The translations under genes were made by a program, and so were the position numbers. From the NCBI RefSeq assembly GCF_022832975.1, contig NZ_CP094846.1:2343356-2407355 (forward strand): a stretch of 64,000 nucleotides of DNA. Direction: 5' to 3'. Origin of the DNA: Ornithobacterium rhinotracheale (GTDB lineage Bacteria > Bacteroidota > Bacteroidia > Flavobacteriales > Weeksellaceae). The notes under the pieces were generated by a model that saw only the letters and a list, made by a program, of their open reading frames with translations, searched no databases and was not told the origin of the DNA. Shown piece after piece: positions 43,618 through 53,139 of the stretch. Each line of letters begins with the position of its first letter. The first letter of the stretch is position 1.

Positions 43618-45423
43618 TTTAGTGTGCAGCGTAATTTCATAGGTTCTATGGTTTACGCTGCGCTTACTTATCTCTTTTATCCAGTGCTTGCGTTTATAGG
43701 CATAGAGCGTGTTAAGCGAATTGATATTTCTCCAGTGATTTTTATTGGCAAAAAAAGTCCATTTTAAATCCGTGGTTCTGATTAGAAAATCAATCCACCG
43801 CTTATGATATTTTAAAATATGCTGGTCTAAATTAATGAGCTCAGAGGCGTCTTTTGTCGTGTTTTTCCCATCAACAAGTCCATCATACAATACAATCTGT
43901 ACTAAGCTTTCATTGTTTAAAAACTGATGAGCCGTGCGCAGATTATTCCGTGAGAGCATTGGTAGGGGCAAGGCGTTGATTTCCGTCTTTTGTGTGCCTT
44001 CCACTTCTTTAAAGTTCTCCGTTTTCATTCCATCGATATCAATAAAAACTTTTTTGTATTGATACTCTTCACTTTCCACCTCTTTGTATTGAAATAAATA
44101 CGAAGAATCGGCGTTGTAAATACGCTCTGGGTCTGTCACTTCAAACTCAGAGATATCCACTAAATTAGAGTCATCAAATGCAGTATCAATAAAATTCATC
44201 CACACCTCGTTCCCGTTGCGAATTTCCCAGTCAAGGTTGTATAAATTTTTAACCGCTGTAATAAGTGTTATAAAATCAATGTCGGGCAGTCCCTCTGCTA
44301 AATTGTACAATTCTAAATTGGCAGATGATTGTTTTTGATTTCCATTTTCATCCCAAATTTGAAGAGGAATTATTTCCAGGTCTGCGTTATTTCCAGTTTT
44401 AGTGAATATGGCTCCTAAGCCTTCATAATTCAAAATACAGTCTTGATGTAAAGGTGTTTCAAATATAAAATCGACATTTCCTGTCGGGGAGTCGTATGTA
44501 TCCCAGAGGATATTATTATTTAAATAAAATTTAGGATAAGCCTCTCTAGGTCCAATTCCGTAAAAAAATATTGGAGTGGCTACATTTCCTTTCACTCTGA
44601 AAATTCCTTTTAGATGAATAGGTTGTTCAGACTTGTAGTATTTGCCTCCTGTGCTAAAAACTTCCGAAATGGTAACGCTTTCCTCGCCTATGAGCCATTC
44701 CACCGTATCTGGTCTATCAAAAAGCTGAATTTTTTTAGATGGTACTACAATCATTTTTTGTAACTGCTCGAGCTTCATGATATCGCCATGCAGTGTACAC
44801 CCAGCGTCTTCAATTCCCGTCTTCAAAATATGCAGCAAATAGGGCATCGGAACCACGATATTTTTGTTGGAGTAAAAGTTTTCTTCTACTCGTGTCTCAT
44901 TGCTCACAAAATCACCATTTTTTCTATGATTATAGGCTCCTAAAAAATCTTCAAATATAGCATCACCTTTATACGAATCTGTATGCACCATAGGGAAATT
45001 ATAATTCACTTCTGGATAAGTTTTTCCAATCACGGCGTTTGCTTCATCGTGCATGGCTGATGTGGATGTAACTACTCCAAGTGGCAAATCCCTTAGCTTC
45101 TTATTGGCATTTGGGAAGTCATCAAAACCTAAATCTATCTGTGCTCGGATTACTTTTCCAGCACTGGATAAAATTACAAGCTCTGCATCTTTAATCCTAC
45201 CATCTAATGTGAGCTTCCCCTCGTATTTTTTGTTGATTTGTAAGGCTTGAATGGAGGAATAGTCGCTCATCTTTCCCGTTAAATGCGCATCGATATTAAA
45301 CTCAAAAGGAAAGGTAAATTTAGTAGATAAATTATCCTTAAAGCGCGGACTTTCCTCGTCGATGCTGATGTCTAATTCTCTCAAATCAAGTTCAAATTCT
45401 TTGGTTGTGAATTTATCTCGCAT
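43606..45423 (-). CDS. Phage tail protein, probably distal tail/baseplate
   Basis: 605 residues, starting MRDKFTTKEFELDLRELDISIDEESPRFKD. Its N-terminal half is beta-rich (IKDAELVILSSAGKVIRAQIDLGFDDFPN) and the C-terminal part has many aromatics (WKWTFFANKNHWRN). No domain recognised with certainty. The position after the tape measure gene and the size fit tail tip or receptor-associated proteins of Bacteroidota phages. It is the last gene of the leftward tail operon. Confidence 0.6.
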   Translation of the reverse strand: MRDKFTTKEFELDLRELDISIDEESPRFKDNLSTKFTFPFEFNIDAHLTGKMSDYSSIQALQINKKYEGKLTLDGRIKDAELVILSSAGKVIRAQIDLGFDDFPNANKKLRDLPLGVVTSTSAMHDEANAVIGKTYPEVNYNFPMVHTDSYKGDAIFEDFLGAYNHRKNGDFVSNETRVEENFYSNKNIVVPMPYLLHILKTGIEDAGCTLHGDIMKLEQLQKMIVVPSKKIQLFDRPDTVEWLIGEESVTISEVFSTGGKYYKSEQPIHLKGIFRVKGNVATPIFFYGIGPREAYPKFYLNNNILWDTYDSPTGNVDFIFETPLHQDCILNYEGLGAIFTKTGNNADLEIIPLQIWDENGNQKQSSANLELYNLAEGLPDIDFITLITAVKNLYNLDWEIRNGNEVWMNFIDTAFDDSNLVDISEFEVTDPERIYNADSSYLFQYKEVESEEYQYKKVFIDIDGMKTENFKEVEGTQKTEINALPLPMLSRNNLRTAHQFLNNESLVQIVLYDGLVDGKNTTKDASELINLDQHILKYHKRWIDFLIRTTDLKWTFFANKNHWRNINSLNTLYAYKRKHWIKEISKRSVNHRTYEITLHTKLIQ

Positions 45424-47242
45424 CGTCTAATAATTTAAATTCTACAATCTGTTCGTGCAGCATTTCCACCGAGTTAAAAGCTAAAGGCTTTTTGGTAATT
45501 GGAATCGCCCGCAGCCATTCACCATCGAGCTCTATATAACACACGGAGGATTCCATTAAGTCTTCCAATAATGGGAATTCATCTTTTTTGAACCAGCCAG
45601 TGTTTAGCTTGATTGTTTTTTTATTCACTACATCGGTTTTTCGCTCCTTCCCATTGGAAATATTATGCGTAATACTGAACTCGAGCTCGGGTTGAATTTC
45701 GTACACCTCTGTGAAAGTGAACCAGTCCGTAACCTTGTTTTGATTCTCGAAAAATACATTTATCCTGCCGTCTGGTTGCTCAAAAGGCTCAAAAGAAATG
45801 TATTTATTTTCTACAATCAACTGATTATTTCTTCCATCTTGCAAGTTTTCTCGTGAGCAATTTATCTGCACAATATCATAAGGGTTTTTTATGGCTGAAT
45901 CATCGGTTAATCCCACAATATCATTTAAATTTTTTTCGGTGTAATCTTTGGCCACGGCGCAAATTGTAAGTTTAGACCCCTGGTAAGTTCTTCGGTTTTT
46001 CCCTTGGGTTAAATAAGGAAACGCAGCAGGTTTCTTACCAGGAATCCAATGTGTGCCTTTCAGTAGTGCAGTGTTTAATAATTCCCCTGCTGCATTAGTT
46101 TCAATAATTTCAATGTCCGCAATGCAACAAGTCATAAGTCGCTGCACATTTACGGCATTGGTATTTCCTAAATTTGATACGCTTTGCTTTAAAAAACTTT
46201 TATCTATGGGCGTAAAGAAATCATGAATTTCATCACCAGGATAAATTTTTACCTTATCATTGAAATACACATACTCATAATTCTGCGTGATTTCAAGCGT
46301 TTTTTTTCGAGCATAATTAAATTGCATCGTCAAGCGCATATGCACTCTATCTGCTTTTGACGATGTTTTTTCCAAGGCTATGAAATTATTGTCTAAGCAG
46401 AAGTTGTAACCACTCACCAAATTATTGAAAATATTAATTTCAGACTGAATGAGCTTTAAATGCACCTTGATTACATGAATGCGAGTCCTGTTCTCAAAGA
46501 CTGAAATTGTAAATTCGTGGGCAACGCCATTGGCTGGCACCTCAGAAATAGCACTTTGCGCTTCAATGCTTACGGTGCCTTCTACATTTTCAGATAAAGC
46601 CAAAACCTCGTTTTCTGAAATGCTCAATGTTACCCCTTCTGGAACTTGAATTTTCTTATCCCCAGTGAGCGTTGATTTGTTTTTGTCGAACACCAAATGT
46701 AAATCTGTAGGAAATCTATGCTTTGGTTTATTATCTACGGATTTAGGAATTCTTTTTAAATAAAAAGTTTGCTCACGACTATCAACAATGAGCCTTGAGT
46801 GCTCGTCCATGCCTTTTGTTTTAGCTGAAACTTGCAATTTTACTTTTACTTTCACTAGCTCATTGGCGGGCAAACGGTGTAAGTTTTTAAGCCTTGCTAT
46901 ATATTGGAAACTTTTTTGATAAGGAACAAAGCCTTTATAACTATTGTCTCCAAAATCAAGATACTCGGAGCCATCATCACTAAAGTATGTTGAGAACCAA
47001 AAGCTTTCAAAATTTTTAGCGTCACCAGGAGCCATCAAGCTTTTTAAATGTTCTTCACTCGGTAATTTTACCGATACAAGGAACTCATCGGGCAAAAACT
47101 CACCCTCTGTCCATACAATGGTTTTTTCTTCTGGAGATATTTCCCAATCTCTCTGTACAATTGGTTTTACAGGTTCTTCGATAGATGAAGATGACGAGCT
47201 TTGATCACTCGCGGCTAAATTAGGATTAAAGTATATTGGCAT
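45413..47242 (-). CDS. Phage tail-associated protein, unknown function
   Basis: 609 residues, with a Ser-rich stretch at the N-terminus (SDQSSSSSSIEE) and the rest beta-rich (e.g. DWEISPEEKTIVWTEGEFLPDEF, VTLSISENEVLALSENVEGTVSI). It overlaps the next tail gene by 11 bases. By order it may be a tail fibre or baseplate wedge protein. No known domain could be matched by eye. Confidence 0.5.
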   Translation of the reverse strand: MPIYFNPNLAASDQSSSSSSIEEPVKPIVQRDWEISPEEKTIVWTEGEFLPDEFLVSVKLPSEEHLKSLMAPGDAKNFESFWFSTYFSDDGSEYLDFGDNSYKGFVPYQKSFQYIARLKNLHRLPANELVKVKVKLQVSAKTKGMDEHSRLIVDSREQTFYLKRIPKSVDNKPKHRFPTDLHLVFDKNKSTLTGDKKIQVPEGVTLSISENEVLALSENVEGTVSIEAQSAISEVPANGVAHEFTISVFENRTRIHVIKVHLKLIQSEINIFNNLVSGYNFCLDNNFIALEKTSSKADRVHMRLTMQFNYARKKTLEITQNYEYVYFNDKVKIYPGDEIHDFFTPIDKSFLKQSVSNLGNTNAVNVQRLMTCCIADIEIIETNAAGELLNTALLKGTHWIPGKKPAAFPYLTQGKNRRTYQGSKLTICAVAKDYTEKNLNDIVGLTDDSAIKNPYDIVQINCSRENLQDGRNNQLIVENKYISFEPFEQPDGRINVFFENQNKVTDWFTFTEVYEIQPELEFSITHNISNGKERKTDVVNKKTIKLNTGWFKKDEFPLLEDLMESSVCYIELDGEWLRAIPITKKPLAFNSVEMLHEQIVEFKLLDDAR

Positions 47243-47613
47243 TATTTTATTTTTTTAGAGATGATGTAAGGTATTCTTTGTTTATAAAATCCAAATCTTT
47301 CATTGAAGTTGAACTTTGGCTTCCAAATTTCTACTAATTTTCCTGCGAATCGTAGCATAATTCTTGAGTCTATTTCCACTACATTGGCCTCTGGAAATAG
47401 CGCACGGATGGTATTACTTATTCGTTTAAAATCGTATTCACTCCCTGGTACCAAATCGATGTCTTTGGGAACGATTGTTTTGTCTCCGTCTAAGTAGCGA
47501 GCAATACTCCCACAAATAAATAAATTTTCGTAGCCATAAAAGCTAAACAACTCGTCCATGAGTTGGTTAATTTTTGGTTCTTCAAAAACCTGCAAATCTT
47601 TAAACGCTCCCAT
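47242..47613 (-). CDS. Nucleotidyltransferase-fold protein in the tail operon
   Basis: 123 residues. ENLFICGSIARYLDGDKTIVPKDIDLV has the GS...DxD pattern of the nucleotidyltransferase superfamily (MNT or MNTase-like), with a second acidic site at VVEIDSRIMLRF. It lies exactly between the tape measure gene (1-base overlap) and the tail protein gene. In other phages small nucleotidyltransferase-like proteins are usually toxins or modifiers, not tail parts. Its role here is unknown. Confidence 0.6.
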   Translation of the reverse strand: MGAFKDLQVFEEPKINQLMDELFSFYGYENLFICGSIARYLDGDKTIVPKDIDLVPGSEYDFKRISNTIRALFPEANVVEIDSRIMLRFAGKLVEIWKPKFNFNERFGFYKQRIPYIISKKIK

Positions 47614-50600
47614 TATTGTATGTTTTTATTTTTCATTGATAAATATCTTTTTTGTGCCTCCATCATTATTTTAGCCGCTTTTTCATCGGCTACGATGTAT
47701 GATTTTACACCATTTTTTTCAATATCCTCGAGAACTTCAGAGTTTCGAATTAACGCCCCAAGTAATAATTGATAGAATTCATTTTGCTTCAAATTCTCGG
47801 TACCAAATTCTACGGCATTGGTTTTTTGCACCGCTCCACCTTCTGCGTAGGGTTTATCTTTTCCCGTTCTCTTGGCTTCCAGCCATTGTTCCACTTTGGC
47901 TACTTCTGGTTGCTTTCTTAGCCACGCAGGGATTACATATTCATCGGCGTGAACTACCCCTGCCACTTCGTGTCCAGTTTCATCTTTAAAGCCCAAACCT
48001 ATGGTAGCGCCCCCTTTGGCATAGCCTTGTTTAGGAGGAAGTGGTTGGCTCGCAATCATGGCTGTTTGTGCTGCACCTAAGGCTCCAACGACTGCGGCCA
48101 AAGCAAAATTTGCTGGAGTCCATGGTTTAGACCCCAAAGCAGATGTTACACCCAACGCTGTATTAATAATTGATGTAATTATGGCGTTTTGTTTTTCGTA
48201 TTTGGCCTGTTTATACTCCATCTCAGCGCGGCGTTTGTTTACGCTTTCTTCAATGGCTTTAACCTTGGCGTCGTACTCTTTTTGGTTGATGTAGCCCTCG
48301 TCGAGTTGTTTTTTTAACGCATCTTTTTTTCGATTGGCATTAGCCTCAAATTTTCGTAAGGCTTCCTGCTCTTTTTTCATTTGGAAGTCGTGGAACTTGG
48401 CCCAAGTTTGTTGCATGGCCTGCGTCACGCCAACCATCATCTCGAGTTTTCCTTTCCAAGAGTCTAAGTTTTGGAACATTTGCTCCCAACTCTCGGCGTT
48501 CATGCCCAAAACATCTGCATTTTGAATAAAGCCAACGCCTTGGAAATTCTCATCTTCTCCTTTCATTTTGGCCATAATTAGTGCCACTTCATTGGCTTCT
48601 AAACCTAATTCCCGTAACCTATTGATTAAGTCGTTTTTGGCTTCTTCGCTTAGGATTAAATCCTCAGGTAATAGTCCTTTCCAGTCGCCAGTTTGCAATC
48701 CTTCTTTTAGTTTTTCGGTTAGTTGGTTTAAAAATTCAGTTTGTTCCTCTAATTGCTTTTGATTAAATTCTCTTCTTTTTTTAGCTTTTTGTTTTTCGGT
48801 TAAATCAAGGCTTTGCAACTCTTTTTCAAAGGCTAAATAGGCATCTTTCTGTTTGTCTTCAAACGATTTTTTTTCCTTTTCTATGGACTTCGTTAGGTAT
48901 TCCTCCTTAATTTTTAATTTTTTAGCCTCTGTATCTTTAGTAATACTTCCCTCCCTATCAGCATGCGTATCTGTTATTTTTTCAAGTTGTTGAATCGCTG
49001 TTTGGTAGTGTTTAACGCTTTGGTTGATTTGAGCAATCTGTTCGGGCGTAGCTTTTTCCTTTTTCTCGTTGAGATTAGCTATTTTTTCTTCGTACTCCCT
49101 TTTCTTCGCAGCTATTTCATTGGCCTCGTCTTTGATTTGGCGTAATTTTCTATTTTTTTGCTCTTCAAGGAGCTTTAATTCTTTTTCTAAACTATCTTTA
49201 GTAGTTGCAAGCTCTAAATCCCAAGCCTCGTCTTTGGCTTTTTGTAGGTTTTTGAGGGCTTGCTCTTCTGCTTTTAGTGCAGCGTCTCCCTCTCTTTTGA
49301 TTTCATTGGCTAGCTTTTCGGCTGCTCTATCTTTACCTACTCGGTTTGGCTTGGGTTTTGGAGTAGGGGTTACGGCTTGATTTGCCTTGACTTTTACTGA
49401 ATTTGACTGCGGAGATAATCCAGCCAACATAGCAATTTCAGATTCTTTTTTTCTTATTTCTTTTTGTGCAGCGCCATTTTTTTTCAAAAGCTCCAATTCC
49501 TTTTTCTTCTGTATTAATTGACCTTCCCAATATTGTTTAAAAGCTTCATCTGATTGCGCTGATGTTTTAACTTGATCTTGAATTTTCTTTAATTTATTTT
49601 GTTCATCAAATTTTAAATCTTCTGTTTTTAATGGATTGGGCCCGCCAAAATCAAATTTATCGTAACCTCCATTTTTACTTAACAATTCTTGATTTTTTTT
49701 ATATTCTGCTATAGCCTTTCTATTTTTCTCTTCTTTTTTTTGATTTTCTATTTCTTCCGCTTTGGCTCGCTGAGCTTGTTCAAATTCTTGCGCTTGCAAT
49801 TCTGCTAATTCTTCGGCTCTTCTTTCTTTTACCTTTTGCATAGCCTTTGCCCTTGCCACTTGGTCTAATTTGTCGATTAAATCATCATAAACTCCAATCA
49901 AATCGCTCGTAGCTCTAAATTCATCGTCCACCGTGCCAGTAAATTCAGGTGCAATTTCTATCAACTTTTCATAGGCTTTTCTACGCAGCTCCAAACTTAT
50001 GTTTTCATCATTGAGTAGAGCAATGAGTGGGTCTATTTGATTCTTTAATTCCGCCGTTGATTTAGTTACCTCCTTGTTATACTCAGCAGCAACTTCTTGT
50101 TCTGCATTCAATTTTTTTTGTTTTTCTGCGGCTTCATCTGCACTATTTTTGAATAATAAAAATGCTGTGGCCGCTGTTGTTACCAAACTAATTAATAAGC
50201 CTAAAGGATTTGCCTTTGTAACCATATTAAAGGCTCGCATTGCTACAGTTGCTTTTTTTATATTCCCTGTGAGCTTAGCTTTTACGGCAATTAATAGTAA
50301 ACTTGATGCTTTTAATATTTTTACAATAGTATTTTGTTCGCTGAGAGCTTTGGTCTCAGCTTTTGTGGTTTGAATACTTAACTTGCTTAGCAGAATACTT
50401 GCTTTTGTCGCAATATTATAACTGCCCCAAGCAACTATTGCTATTTTAATTGTTTTTACTAATAAAGATAGAGCGTTTCTAAGATTCTCACCTTTCTTTT
50501 CAGCATCGTCGGTTACTCCTACAAAAGCTCCTATTAGCTGAATAATCCCCTCAAAATAATTAAAGATTTTGCCACTGCTGAAAAATTCTGAAAAAGCATT

Positions 50601-51809
50601 TTTTATTTTTTGCCAAGTAGCGGCAGCATTATTGTTTACTTTATTAAACTCTTCTTGTAGCGAGGTAGCTTCCGTCATGGATTTGGCTGATAATTCCATG
50701 CTTTCTCTGAACCTATCCACACTTCCAGAAGCAGAACCTACTGCCTTTTGAACTTCTAAAGAGTTTAGCTTGAGAGATTCCAATACGGCGGCAGCCTCGG
50801 TTCCTTCTAGCCCCTTCATGCCTTCAGCAAAACGCAAAAAGAATTCCTCTGGTTTTGTGTTAATTAAGGATTGCGCTTCTTCCACGCTCATATGCATGGA
50901 GTGGGCAAATAAATCAATGTTCTCGGCGGCTGTTGTAATAAATCTGGAGTATCCACTTGCAGCAATTTGTGCATCGACACCGCTTTCTTCAAAGGCGGCA
51001 CCTAATCCTAATACGGAGGAAACACTTGGTTTTAAGGAATCAGGTAATTGCCCCACACGCAGGGCAAAATCTGAGATATTTTCCTCCGAGGCTGTCCCAT
51101 TTGCTCCGAGTTCATTCAAAGCGGAACCTACTTGATTGATGGCTTCGGCATAGCTTTTTTCTTTCGTGTCATCGTATAGATTTTTGAGCTTTCCGAGTTT
51201 GGTGGCTACGGCTTCTAATCCTCCCGAAAAACTATCGCCTAATGCTACATAGGCTTTGTCTATCTCTTGGGTGAATTGTGCCACCTCTTGTTTTCCTTGA
51301 ATCCCTAAACGCCCCGCAAGCTCAGCGATTTTCATCAGCTCCATTTTGCTTGTTCGGGTATCTATGGCATCAAAGCTGTCCCATAGTTCTTGCACTTGCT
51401 TTTTGGCAAGCCCCGTGGTTTTTTCCACGGCTGACATTTGGTCGGCCAAGTCTAATAAGCCACTTAATGTGGCACCTATATTCCCCTTTATCCATCCTAC
51501 TAAACCAGAAATTGATAATCCAGACAATACATTTCGAGTTACTTCTCCAAAGTTTAAAAATCCTCTCGTAAGTCTACTTATTACATCAGTTCCTTTTTCT
51601 GTGGCTTGGCGTACGGCATTGATTTCGGATTTCACTTTTTCAAAATGTGCACGGGCGTTTTTTACTTCTTCTGCTTTTTTAATAAACGCTTCGGTGCCAG
51701 GTGTGAGTTTTCTAAGCTCTCCCTCCAATTTACGGGTGGCTGTGCTTAAATCTTTAAAGGTATTAAATACGGGTTTGCCGTTAATGCGTAATACTACTTG
51801 CTGTGCCAT
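47613..51809 (-). CDS. Phage tail tape measure protein
   Basis: 1398 residues, the longest phage gene here. The N-terminal part has VLRINGKPVFNTFKDLSTATRKLEGELRKL and LSGLLDLADQMSAVEKTTGLAKKQVQELWDSFDAIDTRTSKMELM, typical of TP901-type tape measure proteins. Hydrophobic helices lie at about residues 410-560 (e.g. GLLISLVTTAATAFLLF). Next comes a very long charged coiled-coil (residues 560-1150) and a small C-terminal domain. The gene length determines tail length. A terminator precedes it (51818-51846), so it may have its own promoter. Confidence 0.88.
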   Translation of the reverse strand: MAQQVVLRINGKPVFNTFKDLSTATRKLEGELRKLTPGTEAFIKKAEEVKNARAHFEKVKSEINAVRQATEKGTDVISRLTRGFLNFGEVTRNVLSGLSISGLVGWIKGNIGATLSGLLDLADQMSAVEKTTGLAKKQVQELWDSFDAIDTRTSKMELMKIAELAGRLGIQGKQEVAQFTQEIDKAYVALGDSFSGGLEAVATKLGKLKNLYDDTKEKSYAEAINQVGSALNELGANGTASEENISDFALRVGQLPDSLKPSVSSVLGLGAAFEESGVDAQIAASGYSRFITTAAENIDLFAHSMHMSVEEAQSLINTKPEEFFLRFAEGMKGLEGTEAAAVLESLKLNSLEVQKAVGSASGSVDRFRESMELSAKSMTEATSLQEEFNKVNNNAAATWQKIKNAFSEFFSSGKIFNYFEGIIQLIGAFVGVTDDAEKKGENLRNALSLLVKTIKIAIVAWGSYNIATKASILLSKLSIQTTKAETKALSEQNTIVKILKASSLLLIAVKAKLTGNIKKATVAMRAFNMVTKANPLGLLISLVTTAATAFLLFKNSADEAAEKQKKLNAEQEVAAEYNKEVTKSTAELKNQIDPLIALLNDENISLELRRKAYEKLIEIAPEFTGTVDDEFRATSDLIGVYDDLIDKLDQVARAKAMQKVKERRAEELAELQAQEFEQAQRAKAEEIENQKKEEKNRKAIAEYKKNQELLSKNGGYDKFDFGGPNPLKTEDLKFDEQNKLKKIQDQVKTSAQSDEAFKQYWEGQLIQKKKELELLKKNGAAQKEIRKKESEIAMLAGLSPQSNSVKVKANQAVTPTPKPKPNRVGKDRAAEKLANEIKREGDAALKAEEQALKNLQKAKDEAWDLELATTKDSLEKELKLLEEQKNRKLRQIKDEANEIAAKKREYEEKIANLNEKKEKATPEQIAQINQSVKHYQTAIQQLEKITDTHADREGSITKDTEAKKLKIKEEYLTKSIEKEKKSFEDKQKDAYLAFEKELQSLDLTEKQKAKKRREFNQKQLEEQTEFLNQLTEKLKEGLQTGDWKGLLPEDLILSEEAKNDLINRLRELGLEANEVALIMAKMKGEDENFQGVGFIQNADVLGMNAESWEQMFQNLDSWKGKLEMMVGVTQAMQQTWAKFHDFQMKKEQEALRKFEANANRKKDALKKQLDEGYINQKEYDAKVKAIEESVNKRRAEMEYKQAKYEKQNAIITSIINTALGVTSALGSKPWTPANFALAAVVGALGAAQTAMIASQPLPPKQGYAKGGATIGLGFKDETGHEVAGVVHADEYVIPAWLRKQPEVAKVEQWLEAKRTGKDKPYAEGGAVQKTNAVEFGTENLKQNEFYQLLLGALIRNSEVLEDIEKNGVKSYIVADEKAAKIMMEAQKRYLSMKNKNIQ

Positions 51810-51817
51810 AATAAAAA

Positions 51818-51846
51818 AAATCTGAGTGCAATTTGCACCCAGATTT
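51818..51846 (-). terminator. Terminator upstream of the tape measure gene
   Basis: AAATCTGAGTGCA pairs with TGCACCCAGATTT around a short loop; the minus strand has a T-run after it. It lies between the genes at 51870 and 51809. Confidence 0.7.
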
Positions 51847-51869
51847 CATTTTTTAAAAGGACATGTTTT

Positions 51870-52256
51870 TTAGCCAAAAGGTCTCAACTTTTTTAAACGA
51901 TTTTTCCGAATTTTAGCATAAGTGCCACATTCTTCTTTTTTAAAATGGTAAGTAATGTTTTCATTTGCATCCCATTGGGGGAGCGGTTTTGCTTCCTCTT
52001 CAGCCTGTTCTGCTCTCTTTCTAGCTCGCTCTTGTTTGTTTTTTTCTAAAATTTTATCCGTTTCACTTTTCATTTGCTCTTGTGTAAAAAATAGAACAAC
52101 AAAAAGCGTAGAAAATACCACGAACAGTATAAAAATAATTTTTAGATCCGTTTTGTCAAATAAACTCAGCACACAAAGCAGTAAAAAAAAAGCCACAGGC
52201 AACACATAATAAGCAATCAATCCCACAGCTATAATATATTCTATGATTTTTTTCAT
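51870..52256 (-). CDS. Small membrane protein, unknown phage function
   Basis: 128 residues, with two hydrophobic helices (IIEYIIAVGLIAYYVLPVAFFLLLCVLSLF and IIFILFVVFSTLFVVLFF), a coiled charged segment (SETDKILEKNKQERARKRAEQAEEE) and a basic C-terminus. Unknown; may be a minor tail or host-takeover protein. Confidence 0.5.
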   Translation of the reverse strand: MKKIIEYIIAVGLIAYYVLPVAFFLLLCVLSLFDKTDLKIIFILFVVFSTLFVVLFFTQEQMKSETDKILEKNKQERARKRAEQAEEEAKPLPQWDANENITYHFKKEECGTYAKIRKNRLKKLRPFG

Positions 52257-52257
52257 T

Positions 52258-52503
52258 TTAATGTTTTGGTTTTAAATAGTTACACAATTCTCTTACCAAA
52301 TAATTACCTCTTGCAATTTGAGGGCGGCAAAAGTTATTATCCTTACCCTCAAGATAAATAAAAATCACGGCATTTAGAAATGCATCTAAATCCTCGGCTA
52401 CACTTTCTGGGGAATCGTCTACATATTCTACCCACTCAGCAATTTTGCTTGCTACTTCTTGCACATTTGGAGTGTGTGCTACACCGCTTTCATTGTTTCG
52501 CAT
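52258..52503 (-). CDS. Small phage protein of unknown function
   Basis: 81 residues. NVQEVASKIAEWVEYVDDSPESVAEDLDAFLNAVIFIYLEGKDNNFCRPQIARGNYLVRELCNYLK: acidic and helical. The start lies one base after the structured element (52539-52610). The neighbouring short frame overlaps it by 25 bases. Confidence 0.55.
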   Translation of the reverse strand: MRNNESGVAHTPNVQEVASKIAEWVEYVDDSPESVAEDLDAFLNAVIFIYLEGKDNNFCRPQIARGNYLVRELCNYLKPKH

Positions 52504-52628
52504 AATATGAAATTTAAAATTAAATTTTCAAAAAGAGAAAGGCAGGTCGCTGCGAAACAAACTATTGAGACAATAGAAAAGCTACGGACTTGCACCGATA
52601 CGCCTGCCTTGTGTGTTTTAAGATTTCT
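52479..52628 (-). CDS. Short ORF coincident with a structured RNA element (doubtful coding)
   Basis: 49 codons from ATG 52628 (MRNLKTHKAGVSVQVRS..., ending CETMKAV). The predicted peptide runs through a strong stem-loop (52539-52610), and such short frames look familiar as spurious ORFs in Bacteroidota genomes at similar RNA-like elements. Kept as a candidate because it lies in the right strand and spacing to be a leader peptide. An upstream TTG at 52664 is less likely. Confidence 0.3.
   Translation of the reverse strand, partial: RNLKTHKAGVSVQVRSFSIVSIVCFAATCLSLFENLILNFILCETMKAV
52539..52610 (-). ncRNA. Structured RNA element between phage genes
   Basis: On the minus strand an 8-bp outer stem (AAGGCAGG / CCTGCCTT) encloses about 56 bases, with an inner perfect hairpin CTATTG-TCT-CAATAG (52562-52576) and a CGG TGCAAGT CCG motif. 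It lies in the leader before the gene at 52503. It could be a riboswitch-like regulator, an antisense RNA or a processing site. No known class is matched. Confidence 0.45.
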
Positions 52629-52674
52629 CATGATTTGTCTCTTTTTATTTGTTTCGCGAGACAAATGTAAGAAA

Positions 52675-53139
52675 TTATTTTTTATTGTTTACATTTTCAG
52701 CCATTTTTTCCACCAGATTATTCAGTACCTGGTAGCCTCTAATTTCACTGAGTTCCTTGGCTAAATAAGGCACCACACCGCTGTTTTTAATCGCTGAATC
52801 TATAAACTCATGCCGTGGCAATTGGTAACGATGCCCTTTTCTAATGTATTGTACAAACTTCGGAATTTTCCGTTCCACGCTATGGGCATGGCGTATGGTG
52901 TTTGCCCCGTGATGCTGGATAAAACCGTGTTTTTCCATTTTTATGGTTAATGCATTCAGAAAATAAATTGTGCCTTTTTCATCTTTTAGCCTTTTCAAGC
53001 GTGGCTTTACTTCTAAATCTTTTAACCTCTTTCGATTGCCATCAGAATGCGATTTAAAAGTTTTCACCCCTTGGCGTAGCCTATATTGTAAATCTTTACT
53101 TGCTTTTTGCGCTATCTTTTTTTCGGAATCATTTACCAT
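52675..53139 (-). CDS. Phage protein of unknown function, possibly tail completion
   Basis: 154 residues, basic N-terminal helical part (IAQKASKDLQYRLRQGVKTFKSHSDG) and RYQLPRHEFIDSAIKNSGVVPYLAKELSEIRGYQVLNNL. The size and charge are like head-tail joining or tail-completion proteins, but I cannot match a family. Overlaps the preceding gene by 7 bases. Confidence 0.5.
   Translation of the reverse strand: MVNDSEKKIAQKASKDLQYRLRQGVKTFKSHSDGNRKRLKDLEVKPRLKRLKDEKGTIYFLNALTIKMEKHGFIQHHGANTIRHAHSVERKIPKFVQYIRKGHRYQLPRHEFIDSAIKNSGVVPYLAKELSEIRGYQVLNNLVEKMAENVNNKK

Noticed and set aside
49069..51825. Several rightward ORFs of 60-160 codons inside the tape measure gene
   Set aside because: Ser/Phe/Ala-rich text typical of antisense shadows of a charged coiled-coil gene.
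52459..52764. Rightward ORF of 101 codons over the structured element
   Set aside because: Antisense to the phage operon, no promoter, and it overlaps the better supported leftward genes.
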